Positions 8,792 through 17,921 of a stretch of DNA of 64,000 nucleotides are shown here, in pieces. Position numbers and translations under genes: made by a program. The notes beneath the pieces were generated by a model that made no database searches, had not been told where the DNA came from, and saw only the letters and a program-made list of their open reading frames with translations. This DNA is from Xanthobacter dioxanivorans (GTDB taxonomy: Bacteria; Pseudomonadota; Alphaproteobacteria; Rhizobiales; Xanthobacteraceae): positions 5,870,501-5,934,500 of the forward strand of contig NZ_CP063362.1 of assembly GCF_016807805.1 (NCBI RefSeq). The letters run 5' to 3'. Every line of letters begins with the position of its first letter. The first letter of the stretch is position 1.

Positions 8792-9574
8792 CTAATACAC
8801 GAATTGCTCGCGCAGGATACGCTCGTCGAGCCCGTGGTCCGGATCGAACAGCATGTCGATGGAGGAGGAGGTGTCGAGCCGGGTGGTGACCGCGATGATG
8901 TCGCGTACCTCGAAATGGTCGGCCGCCGCGCTCACCGGCCGCTTGTCGGCCTCCAGCACGGCGATGTCGATGCGCGCCTTGTCCGGCACCAGGGCGCCGC
9001 GCCAGCGGCGGGGGCGGAAGGGCGAGATGGGCGTGAGCGCGAGCAGCGCCGTGCCCAGCGGCAGGATCGGCCCGTGGGCGGAGAGGTTGTAGGCGGTGGA
9101 GCCGGCCGGCGTCGCCACGATGATGCCATCGCAGATCAGCTCCTCCAGGCGCACCCGGCCGTCGATGGAGATACGCAGCTTCGCCGCCTGGTAGGACTGG
9201 CGCCAGAGCGACACCTCGTTGATCGCCGGCGCCCGGTGGCGCACGCCCTGCGCATCCACCACCTCCATCAGCAGCGGATGGATGGTGACCGGCAGCGCTG
9301 CGGCGAGGCGCTCCGGCAGGCCGTCCTCGCGGAACGTGTTCATGAGGAAACCGACGGTGCCACGGTGCATGCCGTAGATGGGCAGGCCGCGGTCGCGGAA
9401 GCGGTGCAGCGTCTGCAGCATCAGGCCGTCGCCGCCGAGGGCGACGATCACATCCGCGTCATCCTCCGAGACGTCGCCGTAGCGGACGACAAGCCGCGCC
9501 CGCGCGGCCTCGGCCTCCGGCGTCTGGCTGGAGACGAAGGCGATCTTGTGGAAGCTGCGGGCTTGGTCGCTCAT
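8792..9574 (-). CDS. nadK: NAD kinase
   Basis: NadK phosphorylates NAD to NADP. The 260-residue protein carries the invariant GGDG motif ([15 protein letters not shown], about residues 43-57), the NE motif in [16 protein letters not shown], and the glycine-rich [16 protein letters not shown] segment. The start at 9574 ([13 protein letters not shown]) gives the usual length for alphaproteobacterial NAD kinase; the frame is open upstream, but that sequence is low-complexity and partly antisense to cutA. It is divergently arranged with cutA, sharing a 217-base spacer. Confidence 0.95.
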   Translation of the reverse strand: MSDQARSFHKIAFVSSQTPEAEAARARLVVRYGDVSEDDADVIVALGGDGLMLQTLHRFRDRGLPIYGMHRGTVGFLMNTFREDGLPERLAAALPVTIHPLLMEVVDAQGVRHRAPAINEVSLWRQSYQAAKLRISIDGRVRLEELICDGIIVATPAGSTAYNLSAHGPILPLGTALLALTPISPFRPRRWRGALVPDKARIDIAVLEADKRPVSAAADHFEVRDIIAVTTRLDTSSSIDMLFDPDHGLDERILREQFVY

Positions 9575-9791
9575 CGGTGCGGCGGTCTGGGAGGCGTCCG
9601 GTTGGCGGGCAAGGAGCGGAACGGCGATCGCTGCGACCGGTCTAGCGGTCCCGGCCGCACCTGTCGAGGCGAAGTCGGCGGCCCGGTGCCCGCCGCCTCC
9701 GGAATGCGCATGCGCGGCCCGACGCCATCGCCCCCGGGCAGCGCCGCCGATCTGGGCTATGAAGGGGACGAGCCCCTCCGGAAGCCCCGAC

Positions 9792-10121
9792 ATGCCCCCG
9801 ATCCGCCTTGTCTACAGCACCTTCCCCTCCCGCGAGGCCGCGGAGGAGGTGGCCCGCGCGCTGCTGGACGCGCGGCTCGTCGCCTGCGCCAACATCCTGC
9901 CGGGCATGGTCTCCCTCTATCGTTGGGAGGGAGCCATCGCGCGCGCCGACGAGGTGGTGCTGCTGCTGAAGACCAGCGCCGCCCGCGCCGGCGAGGTCGT
10001 CGAGGCCATCCGCGCGCGGCATCCCTACGAGGTGCCGGCCATCCTCGTGCTGCCCGTGGACGGCGGCTCCCCGGCCTTCCTCGGCTGGATCGCCGCCGAG
10101 GTGGAGGAGCCGTCCGCCTGA
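9792..10121 (+). CDS. cutA: CutA divalent-cation tolerance protein
   Basis: This is a compact 109-residue CutA1 protein, a trimeric ferredoxin-fold protein implicated in copper and other divalent-cation tolerance. The sequence shows the family hallmarks: [47 protein letters not shown] and the C-terminal [20 protein letters not shown] box with its conserved His-Pro-Tyr. The ATG at 9792 fits the family start. The downstream metallo-hydrolase gene is convergent with 4 bases between stops. Confidence 0.95.
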   Translation: MPPIRLVYSTFPSREAAEEVARALLDARLVACANILPGMVSLYRWEGAIARADEVVLLLKTSAARAGEVVEAIRARHPYEVPAILVLPVDGGSPAFLGWIAAEVEEPSA

Positions 10122-10125
10122 GGCC

Positions 10126-11148
10126 TCACAGCACCGGACGCCAGAGCACCGGCACGTAGCGGAAGCCCTCGCCGGCCTTCTCCAGGTGCGCCGCGCCCGG
10201 GAACGGGAAGTGATAGCCGGCCACCTGCGTCCGCTCGGACGAAAGCCGGTCGTAGGTCTTGCGCCGGACCTCCGCCGCCATGGCCGGGTCCATGTCGAAC
10301 ATCACCTGCCAGGAGGGGTTGCGCACGAACAGCGCCGGCAGGTTGGTGAGGTCGGACTGGATGAACAGCGCGTCGCTGCCCGAGGCGAGGGTGAAGGAGG
10401 TGTGCCCCGGCGTGTGGCCGGGCGTGCCCACCGCCGTGAGGCCGGGCGCGAGCTCCTTGTCCCAGGCGTAGCGCTCGACCTTGCCCTCGAACGGCTTGAA
10501 CACGCGCCGCGCGTTCTGGAAGCCGCCCTTCTGGGCGTCGGGCGCCCGGCTCATCTGGCCGTCGTCCATCCAGAAGGCCCATTCGCGCTCGGGCACCAGC
10601 AGCTGCGCCTTGGGAAAGGCGGGCGTGCCCTCGGCGGTGAGCAGGCCGTTGATGTGGTCGGCGTGGAAATGGGAGATCACCACCTGATCCACCGAGGCCG
10701 GATCCACGCCCAGGTCCCCGAGCGTGCCGCGCACAAGCCCCACCGGGCCGGGCTGGCCGCCATTGCCGGTGTCCACGAGCACCTTCCGCCCGCCGATGTC
10801 GAGCAGCAGCACGGTGAAGGAGATGGGCACCTGATTCTCCGGCAGGAACGCCGCCTTGAGCGCGGCATTCACCGCATCCTTGGGCTGGTTGCGCACGAAC
10901 GTGTCGGAGAGGGGAATGGTGCGCATGCCGTCGGAGACGGCGGTGACCACCACGTCGCCCACCTTGTAGCGATAGGCGCTCGGCACCTGCGCCGCCGCGG
11001 CGGTCACCGGGGGCTTGGTCGCGGCAGGGCTGGCGGCAGAAGGGCTGGCGGCGGGGGATTGGGCGGAGGCCAGTTGCGGCGCGGCGAGGCCGGCGACCAT
11101 GGCGCCGGCGCCGCCGGCGATGAGCGAACGTCGCGTGAAATCAATCAA
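10126..11148 (-). CDS. Exported MBL-fold metallo-hydrolase
   Basis: This 340-residue protein begins with a Tat-like signal (MIDFTRRSLIAGGAGAMVAG), then a low-complexity Ala/Ser/Pro linker of about 25 residues, then a metallo-beta-lactamase fold. Zinc ligands are visible in VVISHFHADHINGLL, TPGHTPGHTSF and FIQSDLTNLP, with a C-terminal His in VAGYHFPFPG. Such proteins act on lactones, phosphodiesters or beta-lactams; the substrate cannot be told from sequence. The RR pair implies folded export to the periplasm, plausible for a cofactor-loaded enzyme. It stands alone. Confidence 0.88.
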   Translation of the reverse strand: MIDFTRRSLIAGGAGAMVAGLAAPQLASAQSPAASPSAASPAATKPPVTAAAAQVPSAYRYKVGDVVVTAVSDGMRTIPLSDTFVRNQPKDAVNAALKAAFLPENQVPISFTVLLLDIGGRKVLVDTGNGGQPGPVGLVRGTLGDLGVDPASVDQVVISHFHADHINGLLTAEGTPAFPKAQLLVPEREWAFWMDDGQMSRAPDAQKGGFQNARRVFKPFEGKVERYAWDKELAPGLTAVGTPGHTPGHTSFTLASGSDALFIQSDLTNLPALFVRNPSWQVMFDMDPAMAAEVRRKTYDRLSSERTQVAGYHFPFPGAAHLEKAGEGFRYVPVLWRPVL

Positions 11149-11420
11149 GGGGCAGACCTCTTCGATGGGGCGAGGAGGCGTACCATAGGCCGATACCGTG
11201 GCCGCTTACCATGCGGAAGAGGCGCTTGGGGCACGCCCTCGCGCAGCTTTGAAGCGGAGCGATCGCCTCGCCGGACCTCCTGTCCTGACCGGAAGCGTGG
11301 CGCCGGGGAGGCTTCAAACGTCCGTCCGCGCCCGGCGGACGGTCCTGCCCGCCGGCCACGCCGGGCACGCGCGACGCGCGGCCCGGCAGGCGGCGTGCAG
11401 GCCGCTCGACAAATCGGCGA

Positions 11421-12434
11421 TCAGCGCACCGGCGGGGCGTACAGGATGCCGCCCATGCTCCAGAGCTGGTTGATGCCGCGCGGAATGCCCAGCTTGGAGG
11501 CGGCGCCCACGTTGCGCTCGAAGCTCTCGCCGTAATTGCCCACCGCCTTGACGATGCGCACGACGAAATCGTTCGACACCCCGAGCTGCTCGCCGTAATT
11601 GCCCTCGGTGCCGACGAGGCGCTTGACCTCCGGCTTCTGCGACTTCACGGCGGCGTCAAGGGTGTTGGTGGCCACCCCCAGCTCCTCGGCGTTGATCATG
11701 GCGAAGATGGTCCACTTCACCAGGTTGAACCACTGGTCGTCGCCCTGCCGCACCACCGGGCCGAGAGGCTCCTTGGAGATGACGTCGGGCAGCACGATGT
11801 GGTCGGCCGGCTTCGCCATGGTGAGGCGCAGCGCATAGAGCTGCGACACGTCGGTGGTGATGGTGTCGCACTTGCCGTCTTCATAGGCCTTCACCAGGTC
11901 GCCGCTGGTGGGCAGGGTGACCAGCTCCAGCGCCATGCTGTTGGCGGCGAAATAATCCTTGGTGGTGCTCTCGGCGGTGGTGCCCGCCTGCACGCAGACC
12001 TTGGACTTGTCGAGCTCCAGGGCCGAGGTCACCTTGCGCGCGTCGCGCACCAGGAAGCCCTGGCCGTCATAATAGTTGATGGCGGTGAACAACAGGCCGA
12101 GCTTGGCCTCGCGCTCCAGCGTCCAGGTGGAGTTGCGCGACAGCACGTCGATCTTGCCGTCCTTCAGCGCCGGGAAGCGCTCGTCCGCCGTGAGGGGAAC
12201 GAACGACACCTTGTTCGGATCGTTGAAGATCGCGGCCGCGAGCGCGCGGCACACGTCCACGTCGAAACCGGTCCACTTGCCCGAAGCGTCGGGGGCGGAG
12301 AAGCCCTGGAGGCCCTTGGACACGCCGCAGAGCAGCTCGCCGCGGTCCTTGACGCTCTTGAGGGTCTGTGCCGGGGCCGCCGTGGCGGCAAGCGCAAGGG
12401 TGGCGCCGGCCAGGATGGCCAGGATCGTCTTCAT
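11421..12434 (-). CDS. Amino-acid ABC transporter substrate-binding protein, AapJ-like
   Basis: This 337-residue periplasmic binding protein has a 22-residue signal peptide (MKTILAILAGATLALAATAA, cleaved after AQA-type site) and the polar amino-acid binding fold of the general L-amino-acid transporter subunit AapJ: LLCGVSKGLQGFSAPD, GFDVDVCRALAAAIF, DVLSRNSTWTLERE and YYDGQGFLV. The usual permease and ATPase genes (aapQ, aapM, aapP) are not beside it, so this copy is an orphan that must share membrane components or act as a paralogue. It is followed by an L,D-transpeptidase gene on the same strand, 40 bases upstream in transcription. Confidence 0.9.
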   Translation of the reverse strand: MKTILAILAGATLALAATAAPAQTLKSVKDRGELLCGVSKGLQGFSAPDASGKWTGFDVDVCRALAAAIFNDPNKVSFVPLTADERFPALKDGKIDVLSRNSTWTLEREAKLGLLFTAINYYDGQGFLVRDARKVTSALELDKSKVCVQAGTTAESTTKDYFAANSMALELVTLPTSGDLVKAYEDGKCDTITTDVSQLYALRLTMAKPADHIVLPDVISKEPLGPVVRQGDDQWFNLVKWTIFAMINAEELGVATNTLDAAVKSQKPEVKRLVGTEGNYGEQLGVSNDFVVRIVKAVGNYGESFERNVGAASKLGIPRGINQLWSMGGILYAPPVR

Positions 12435-12474
12435 GAATGCCCCCAGTGAGGAATTTGGTGGAAAAGGGCCGCCC

Positions 12475-13107
12475 TCAGAGGGCGGCCTGCTGGCGCACGA
12501 CCACCTTGGTGCCCACGGGCACGCGGCCGTACAGGTCGATAATGTCGGTGTTCACCAGCCGGAAGCAGCCCGAGGACACCGCATAGCCGATGGTCTGCGG
12601 CTGGTTGGTGCCGTGGATGCGGTAGACGGTGCCGCTGATGTAGAGCGCCCGGGCGCCCATGGGATTGCCGGGGCCGCCGGCCATGAAGCGCGGCAGATAG
12701 GGCTGGCGCTGGATCATCTCGGCCGGTGGCGTCCAGTCGGGCCACTCGGCCTTGCGCTCGATGCTCTTGAGGCCCGACCACTGGAAGCCGTCGCGGCCGA
12801 CGCCGATGCCGTAGCGGATGGCGCGGTTGTCGCCCTGCACAAGATACAGGAAGCGCTCGTTGGTGTGGATGACGATGGTGCCCGGCTTCTCCGTGGTGCG
12901 GAAATAGACCGGCTGGCGGCGGAAGGCAGGGTCCATCTGCGCCACGTCGTCCTGGGGTGCTTCCAGGCCCGGCTGGTCGTCGATATCCATCACGGCGCCC
13001 GGCGCGCCGCGCGGGCCCATCTGGGCGCTGGCGGCGGAAGCGAAGGCGAACAGGCCGACCTGAAGCAGGGCGGCGAAGGTCAAGGTCTTGAACGTCGTTG
13101 GCATCAT
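12475..13107 (-). CDS. L,D-transpeptidase (YkuD domain), exported
   Basis: This protein of about 210 residues has a signal peptide (about residues 1-29, ending SAASAQ) and a YkuD catalytic domain. The active-site signature is intact: YRIHGTNQPQTIGYAVSSG followed by CFRLVN, giving the conserved His, Ser, Gly-Cys and Arg. GTIVIHTNERFLYLVQGDN is the typical domain opening. The enzyme cross-links peptidoglycan through 3-3 bonds or attaches proteins to it in the periplasm. Start: two adjacent ATGs at 13107 and 13104; the frame runs farther up but without family similarity. The upstream 434 bases also hold the thrS leader. Confidence 0.9.
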   Translation of the reverse strand: MMPTTFKTLTFAALLQVGLFAFASAASAQMGPRGAPGAVMDIDDQPGLEAPQDDVAQMDPAFRRQPVYFRTTEKPGTIVIHTNERFLYLVQGDNRAIRYGIGVGRDGFQWSGLKSIERKAEWPDWTPPAEMIQRQPYLPRFMAGGPGNPMGARALYISGTVYRIHGTNQPQTIGYAVSSGCFRLVNTDIIDLYGRVPVGTKVVVRQQAAL

Positions 13108-13455
13108 GCCGGCCTCTTCTTTCGCGTCCCGGGCGGAACAGCCCGCCGGAAGCGGTGATCGAACCGGTCGCCCGCCGCGCGAACAGCCGCGCCACGCCCG
13201 ATCCGGCTTCCCTCCCCGCGTGACCCGCCCTGCCTTGACTTGCGAAACCGCATTCCGCGGCCCCGCGAAGAACGCCGGCACGGCGAACACTCACGACCCC
13301 ACACTGGGATTAGCCGAGGCAGCGCGCGAGGAAAAGGGGGAACGCGCCCCGGCCGGGGTGTCATTTTCAGGCCCAGGCGTTGCGGAATGGTATCATGCAC
13401 GGTCAAACCCGCACGAAACGCACCGCAAGCGGCCCCCATTCCCGTTCTGGACGAG

Positions 13456-13541
13456 CGGCGCCGGCCTGCCTAAAAGGGCGCCGTGACACGTGAAGACGCC
13501 TACCTGCGTGGTCCGCAGGAGTGGGCATAAGGAGTTTCCGC
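13456..13541 (+). promoter_or_regulatory. Putative ThrRS-binding translational operator in the thrS leader
   Basis: Two hairpins precede the thrS Shine-Dalgarno. The first pairs CGGCGCC (13456-13462) with GGCGCCG (13477-13483) around a 14-base loop. After a 19-base linker, the second pairs CCTGC (13503-13507) with GCAGG (13515-13519), enclosing the 7-base loop GTGGTCC. Numbered as a tRNA anticodon loop this gives U33 and anticodon GGU, which is tRNA-Thr. AAGGAG (13529-13534) follows ten bases later and the ATG is at 13542. The order hairpin, linker, anticodon-like hairpin, SD matches the Escherichia coli thrS operator, where ThrRS represses its own translation. Function here is inferred. Confidence 0.5.
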
Positions 13542-15524
13542 ATGATTGCCTTGACCTTCCCCGACGGCGCGCAGCGCGACTATGCCGAGGGGACGTCCGG
13601 CGCCGACATCGCCGCCGCCATCTCCAAGTCCCTCGCCAAGAAGGCCGTGGCCGTCACCCTGGATGGCCAGCTCGCGGACCTTGCCGAGCCCATCGGCCGC
13701 GACGCGAAGATCGAGATCGTCACCCGCGACGACCCGCGCGCGCTGGAGCTGATCCGCCACGACTGCGCCCACGTGCTGGCCGAGGCGGTGCAGGAGCTGT
13801 GGCCGGGCACCCAGGTGACCATCGGCCCGGTGATCGAGAACGGCTTCTATTACGACTTCGCCCGCAACGCCCCGTTCACGCCGGAAGACCTGCCGGTGAT
13901 CGAGGCGAAGATGCGCGAGATCATCGCCAAGGACCGCCCCTTCACCCGCGAGGTCTGGACCCGCGAGGAGGCCAAGCGCGTCTTCGCCGCCAAGGGCGAG
14001 GCCTACAAGGTGGAGCTGGTGGACGCCATCCCCGCGGGCCAGGACCTGAAGATCTACAGGCAGGGCGAATGGTTCGACCTCTGCCGCGGCCCGCACATGC
14101 CCTCCACCGGCAAGATCGGCGGCGCCTTCAAGCTGATGAAGGTGGCCGGCGCCTATTGGCGCGGCGATTCGAACAACCCCATGCTCACCCGCATCTACGG
14201 CACCGCCTGGCATGACGAGAAGGAGCTTGCCGCCTACCTCCACCGCCTGGAGGAAGCCGAGAAGCGCGACCATCGCCGCCTCGGTCGGGAGATGGACCTC
14301 TTCCATTTCCAGGAGGAAGGCCCCGGCACGGTGTTCTGGCACCCGAACGGCTGGACCCTGTTCCAGGAGTTGGTGGCCTACATGCGCCGCCGGCTGAAGG
14401 CCGACTACCAGGAGGTGAACGCCCCGCAGGTGCTGGACCATTCCCTGTGGGAGACCTCCGGCCACTGGGGCTGGTACAAGGAGAACATGTTCAAGGTCCA
14501 GTCGGCGGGCGACGAGACCAAGGACGAGCGCGTGTTCGCGCTGAAGCCCATGAACTGCCCGGGCCATGTGCAGATCTTCAAGCACGGGCTGAAGAGCTAT
14601 CGCGACCTGCCGCTGCGCCTCGCCGAGTTCGGCGCGGTGCACCGCTACGAGCCCTCCGGCGCCCTGCACGGGCTGATGCGCGTGCGCGGCTTCACCCAGG
14701 ACGACGCCCACATCTTCTGCACCGAGGAGCAGATGGCGGCCGAGTGCCTGAAGATCAACGACCTCATCCTCTCCACCTATGCCGACTTCGGCTTCGAGGA
14801 GATCGTGGTGAAGCTCTCCACCCGGCCGGACAAGCGCGTCGGCTCGGATGCGGTGTGGGATCACGCCGAGGAGGTGATGACGGCCGTCCTCAAGCAGATC
14901 GAGGATGCCTCGGGCGGCAAGATCAAGACCGGCATCCTGCCCGGCGAGGGCGCCTTCTATGGCCCCAAGTTCGAGTACACGCTGAAGGACGCCATCGGCC
15001 GCGAATGGCAGTGCGGCACCACCCAGGTGGACTTCAACCTGCCGGAGCGGTTCGGCGCCTTCTATGTGGACGCGGACGGGCAGAAGAAGACGCCGGTGAT
15101 GATCCACCGCGCCATCTGCGGCTCCATGGAGCGCTTCACCGGCATCCTCATCGAGCACTTCGCCGGGCACTTCCCGCTGTGGCTCGCCCCGGTCCAGATC
15201 GTGGTGGCCACCATCACCTCGGATGCGGACGATTATGCCGCCGAGGTGGTGGACAGGCTGAAGGCGGCGGGCCTCAGGGTCGAGCTCGACCTGCGCAACG
15301 AGAAGATCAACCTGAAGGTCCGCGAGCACTCGCTGGCCAAGGTTCCGGTGCTTCTCGTGGCGGGCAAGAAGGAAGCGGCCGAGCGCACCCTCTCCATTCG
15401 CCGCCTCGGCTCCAACGCCCAGGCCAGCGGCAGCCTCGACGAGGTGGCGGCCGCGCTCGCCGACGAGGCGGTGCCCCCGGACCTGAAGCGCAAGGCCCTC
15501 GGTGCCGCCAGCAAGGCGGCGTGA
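13542..15524 (+). CDS. thrS: Threonyl-tRNA synthetase
   Basis: ThrRS charges tRNA-Thr. The 660-residue protein has the full bacterial layout: N-terminal TGS domain (about 1-62, [20 protein letters not shown]), the editing domain (about 65-225) with [17 protein letters not shown], the class II catalytic core with [12 protein letters not shown] (zinc Cys near 338), [14 protein letters not shown] and the motif-3 region [20 protein letters not shown], then the anticodon-binding domain (about 550-650). AAGGAG eight bases upstream sets the ATG at 13542. The leader contains a hairpin resembling the tRNA-Thr anticodon arm, suggesting autogenous control. It converges on purF across a strong terminator. 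Confidence 0.98.
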   Translation: MIALTFPDGAQRDYAEGTSGADIAAAISKSLAKKAVAVTLDGQLADLAEPIGRDAKIEIVTRDDPRALELIRHDCAHVLAEAVQELWPGTQVTIGPVIENGFYYDFARNAPFTPEDLPVIEAKMREIIAKDRPFTREVWTREEAKRVFAAKGEAYKVELVDAIPAGQDLKIYRQGEWFDLCRGPHMPSTGKIGGAFKLMKVAGAYWRGDSNNPMLTRIYGTAWHDEKELAAYLHRLEEAEKRDHRRLGREMDLFHFQEEGPGTVFWHPNGWTLFQELVAYMRRRLKADYQEVNAPQVLDHSLWETSGHWGWYKENMFKVQSAGDETKDERVFALKPMNCPGHVQIFKHGLKSYRDLPLRLAEFGAVHRYEPSGALHGLMRVRGFTQDDAHIFCTEEQMAAECLKINDLILSTYADFGFEEIVVKLSTRPDKRVGSDAVWDHAEEVMTAVLKQIEDASGGKIKTGILPGEGAFYGPKFEYTLKDAIGREWQCGTTQVDFNLPERFGAFYVDADGQKKTPVMIHRAICGSMERFTGILIEHFAGHFPLWLAPVQIVVATITSDADDYAAEVVDRLKAAGLRVELDLRNEKINLKVREHSLAKVPVLLVAGKKEAAERTLSIRRLGSNAQASGSLDEVAAALADEAVPPDLKRKALGAASKAA

Positions 15525-15531
15525 AACAAAA

Positions 15532-15555
15532 AACGGGGCGCTTCGGCGCCCCGTT
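15532..15555. terminator. Bidirectional intrinsic terminator between thrS and purF
   Basis: A perfect 10-bp stem AACGGGGCGC / GCGCCCCGTT closes on the very stable TTCG tetraloop. It is preceded by an A run (serving leftward purF transcripts as a U tract) and followed by TTCTCGTT (serving thrS). It lies 7 bases after the thrS stop and 31 bases from the purF stop, so it fits both convergent units. Confidence 0.88.
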
Positions 15556-15586
15556 CTCGTTCCGGCCGTCTGCGGGCAGGGTCAGG

Positions 15587-17080
15587 TCAGCTCGCCTCGG
15601 CGAGGAGCGAGAGCTGCTGCTGGCCCACCGCGCCGGCGCGGTCGGTGAGCGGGGTGGGATAGTCGCCGGTGAAGCAGTGGTCGGTGAATTGCGGCTTCGC
15701 CGGATCGCGCCCCTCATAGCCCATGGCCCGGTAGACGCCGTCCACCGAGAGGAAAGCGAGGCTGTCCGCGCCGATATAGCGGCGCATGCCTTCGAGGTCG
15801 TGGGTGGCGGCGAGCAGCTTGTCCCGGTCGGGCGTGTCGATGCCGTAATAATCGGGATGGGTGATGGGCGGGGAGGCGATGCGGAAATGCACCTCCTTGG
15901 CGCCGGCGTCGCGCATCATCTGCACGATCTTCACCGAGGTGGTGCCGCGCACCAGGCTGTCGTCCACCAGCACGATGGAGCGGCCTTCCACCACCGAGCG
16001 GTTGGCGGAGTGCTTCATGCGCACGCCCTGGTCGCGGATGGACTGGGTGGGCTGGATGAAGGTGCGGCCCACATAGTGGTTGCGGATGATGCCGAGCTCG
16101 TAGGGGATGCCCGAGTGCTGGGAGAAGCCGATGGCCGCCGGCACGCCGGAATCCGGCACCGGCACGATGACGTCGGCATTGGCCGGGCTTTCCTGCGCCA
16201 GCACCTGCCCCATCTTCTTGCGCACCTGGTAGACGGAGCGTCCGCCGACCACGGAATCGGGCCGGGCGAAATAGATGTACTCGAAGATGCAGGGGCGCGG
16301 CGCCATCTCCGGGAAGGGCTTGAACGACTGGATCCCGTCCTCGTCGATGACGACGACCTCGCCGTTCTCCACGTCGCGCACGTAGCGCGCGCCGATGATG
16401 TCGAGGGCGCAGGTCTCGGACGCCAGGATCGGCGAGCCGTCCAGCGAGCCCAGCACCAGCGGCCGGATGCCGAGCGGGTCGCGGGCGCCGATCAGCTTCT
16501 TGTTGGTGAGGGCGACCAGCGAATAGGCGCCTTCCAGCGCCCGGATGGCGTCGACGAAGCGGTCGATGAAGCGCGGCTTGCGGGAGCGCGCCACGAGGTG
16601 AAGGATCACCTCGGTGTCGGTGGTGGACTGGGTGATGGCCCCCTCGCGCACCAATTGCTTGCGCAGGGTCAAACCGTTGGTGAGGTTGCCGTTGTGGCCC
16701 ACGGCGAAGCCGCCGGCGTCGAGCTCGGCGAACAAGGGCTGCACGTTGCGCAGCAGCGTCTCGCCGGTGGTGGAGTAGCGCACATGGCCCACCGCCATGT
16801 CGCCGGGCAGGCGGGCGATGACGCCGGCGTCGGAGAAGGCATCCCCCACGAGGCCGAGGCGCCGCTCGGAATGGAAGCGCCGGCCGTCATAGCTGACGAT
16901 GCCCGCCGCCTCCTGCCCGCGATGCTGGAGCGCATGCAGACCGATGGCCGTGATCGCCGCGGCTTCCGGATGATTGTAGATGCCGAAGACGCCGCATTCC
17001 TCGCGCAAGGTGTCGCCGTCGAGATCGAAATCCCGCGACGCTCCGGCGCCTTGCCCACCCTCGATCTCGAAGCCCATCAT
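15587..17080 (-). CDS. purF: Amidophosphoribosyltransferase
   Basis: PurF makes phosphoribosylamine from PRPP and glutamine, the first committed step of purine synthesis. The 497-residue protein has the N-terminal glutaminase domain with the catalytic Cys in LREECGVFGIYNHPE, GLHALQHRGQEAAGI and GHVRYSTTG, and the C-terminal phosphoribosyltransferase domain with the PRPP loop SIVLVDDSLVRGTTS. GGAGG lies 3 bases before the ATG at 17080 and 6 before a second ATG at 17077; the latter spacing is better. The frame has no stop upstream into cvpA, so an in-frame CvpA-PurF read-through ORF exists (see cvpA). Confidence 0.97.
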   Translation of the reverse strand: MMGFEIEGGQGAGASRDFDLDGDTLREECGVFGIYNHPEAAAITAIGLHALQHRGQEAAGIVSYDGRRFHSERRLGLVGDAFSDAGVIARLPGDMAVGHVRYSTTGETLLRNVQPLFAELDAGGFAVGHNGNLTNGLTLRKQLVREGAITQSTTDTEVILHLVARSRKPRFIDRFVDAIRALEGAYSLVALTNKKLIGARDPLGIRPLVLGSLDGSPILASETCALDIIGARYVRDVENGEVVVIDEDGIQSFKPFPEMAPRPCIFEYIYFARPDSVVGGRSVYQVRKKMGQVLAQESPANADVIVPVPDSGVPAAIGFSQHSGIPYELGIIRNHYVGRTFIQPTQSIRDQGVRMKHSANRSVVEGRSIVLVDDSLVRGTTSVKIVQMMRDAGAKEVHFRIASPPITHPDYYGIDTPDRDKLLAATHDLEGMRRYIGADSLAFLSVDGVYRAMGYEGRDPAKPQFTDHCFTGDYPTPLTDRAGAVGQQQLSLLAEAS

Positions 17081-17099
17081 GCACCTCCGCCCGGGCGGC

Positions 17100-17803
17100 C
17101 TAGAGGCCGGTGCCGCGCGCGCTTTCGACCAGCTGGTCCAGTCCTTCCCGCCCCAGGCGGCGATACGCGCCAGCGCCGGGACCGGATGACGGGGCCAGTG
17201 CGGCCGCGATTGTGGTGCCCCCAGATCCGTACGCGGTCCCCCCGTCGGGGAGGCCGGAGTGGCGGGCGCGTCGCCCTCCTCACCGGAGGGGCGTTTCTTT
17301 AGCTGTTCAAGAATGGTGTTTCCAGGGTTATCCGGCAACTGGGCCTTGAGCCAGTCCCCCATATTCGTGAGCGCCGGGAGCGTTTTCGCGTTTGCAACCC
17401 ACGGCGGGAGCTTCTCCGGCGGCACCAGCCAGTTGAAGAAGAGCAGCGCGATCACCATGAGCAGCAGCCCGCGGGCGATGCCGAACAGGAAGCCCATGGT
17501 GCGGTCGAGGGCGCCGATTCGGCTGTCGAGCACCACGTCGGAGACCCGGGCCGTGATGATGGAGGTGATCAGCAGGGTGCCGAGGAAAAGCAGAGCGACA
17601 GTTGTGGCAAGTGCCGCGGTGTCCTGCTGGATGTACTGCTTCACGTAAGGCAGGGCCTGCTTATGGAAATAAACGGTCACGCCGGCGGCAATGATCCAGG
17701 ACATGATGGAGAAGATTTCGCGCAGGAAGCCGCGAACCATCGCAAGCAACCCCGAAATCAGCATGACCGACAGAACAATGATGTCGAGCAGGGTCACAGG
17801 CAT
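17100..17803 (-). CDS. cvpA: CvpA-family inner-membrane protein, frame shifted near its C-terminus
   Basis: CvpA is a small membrane protein, required for colicin V production in E. coli, usually encoded beside purF. The start MPVTLLDIIVLSVMLISGLL and RGFLREIFSIMSWI, then two more helices, are typical. The main frame continues to ASPTGG and then runs without stop into purF. A different frame after the G6 run at 17238-17243 encodes a believable CvpA tail (ending YRRLGREGLDQLVESARG plus TGL) and stops at 17100-17102. One extra G would join the two, so either a base is missing in the sequence or the gene is truly altered into a CvpA-PurF fusion. Confidence 0.8.
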
Positions 17804-17921
17804 CGGCGCGTTGATCCGTTCTGGGCGCATCGCGATGCGCTGATGCGCGCGGCCAGCCGCCCCCGGGCACTCGCCCCGGGGACCCGCCGCGCGGCTGATA
17901 TAGCTTGCACCGCCGTCCGCG

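Noticed and set aside
13456..13541. T-box riboswitch for thrS
   Set aside because: No T-box consensus or terminator/antiterminator pair was seen, and T-boxes are essentially absent from alphaproteobacteria; a ThrRS-binding operator fits better.
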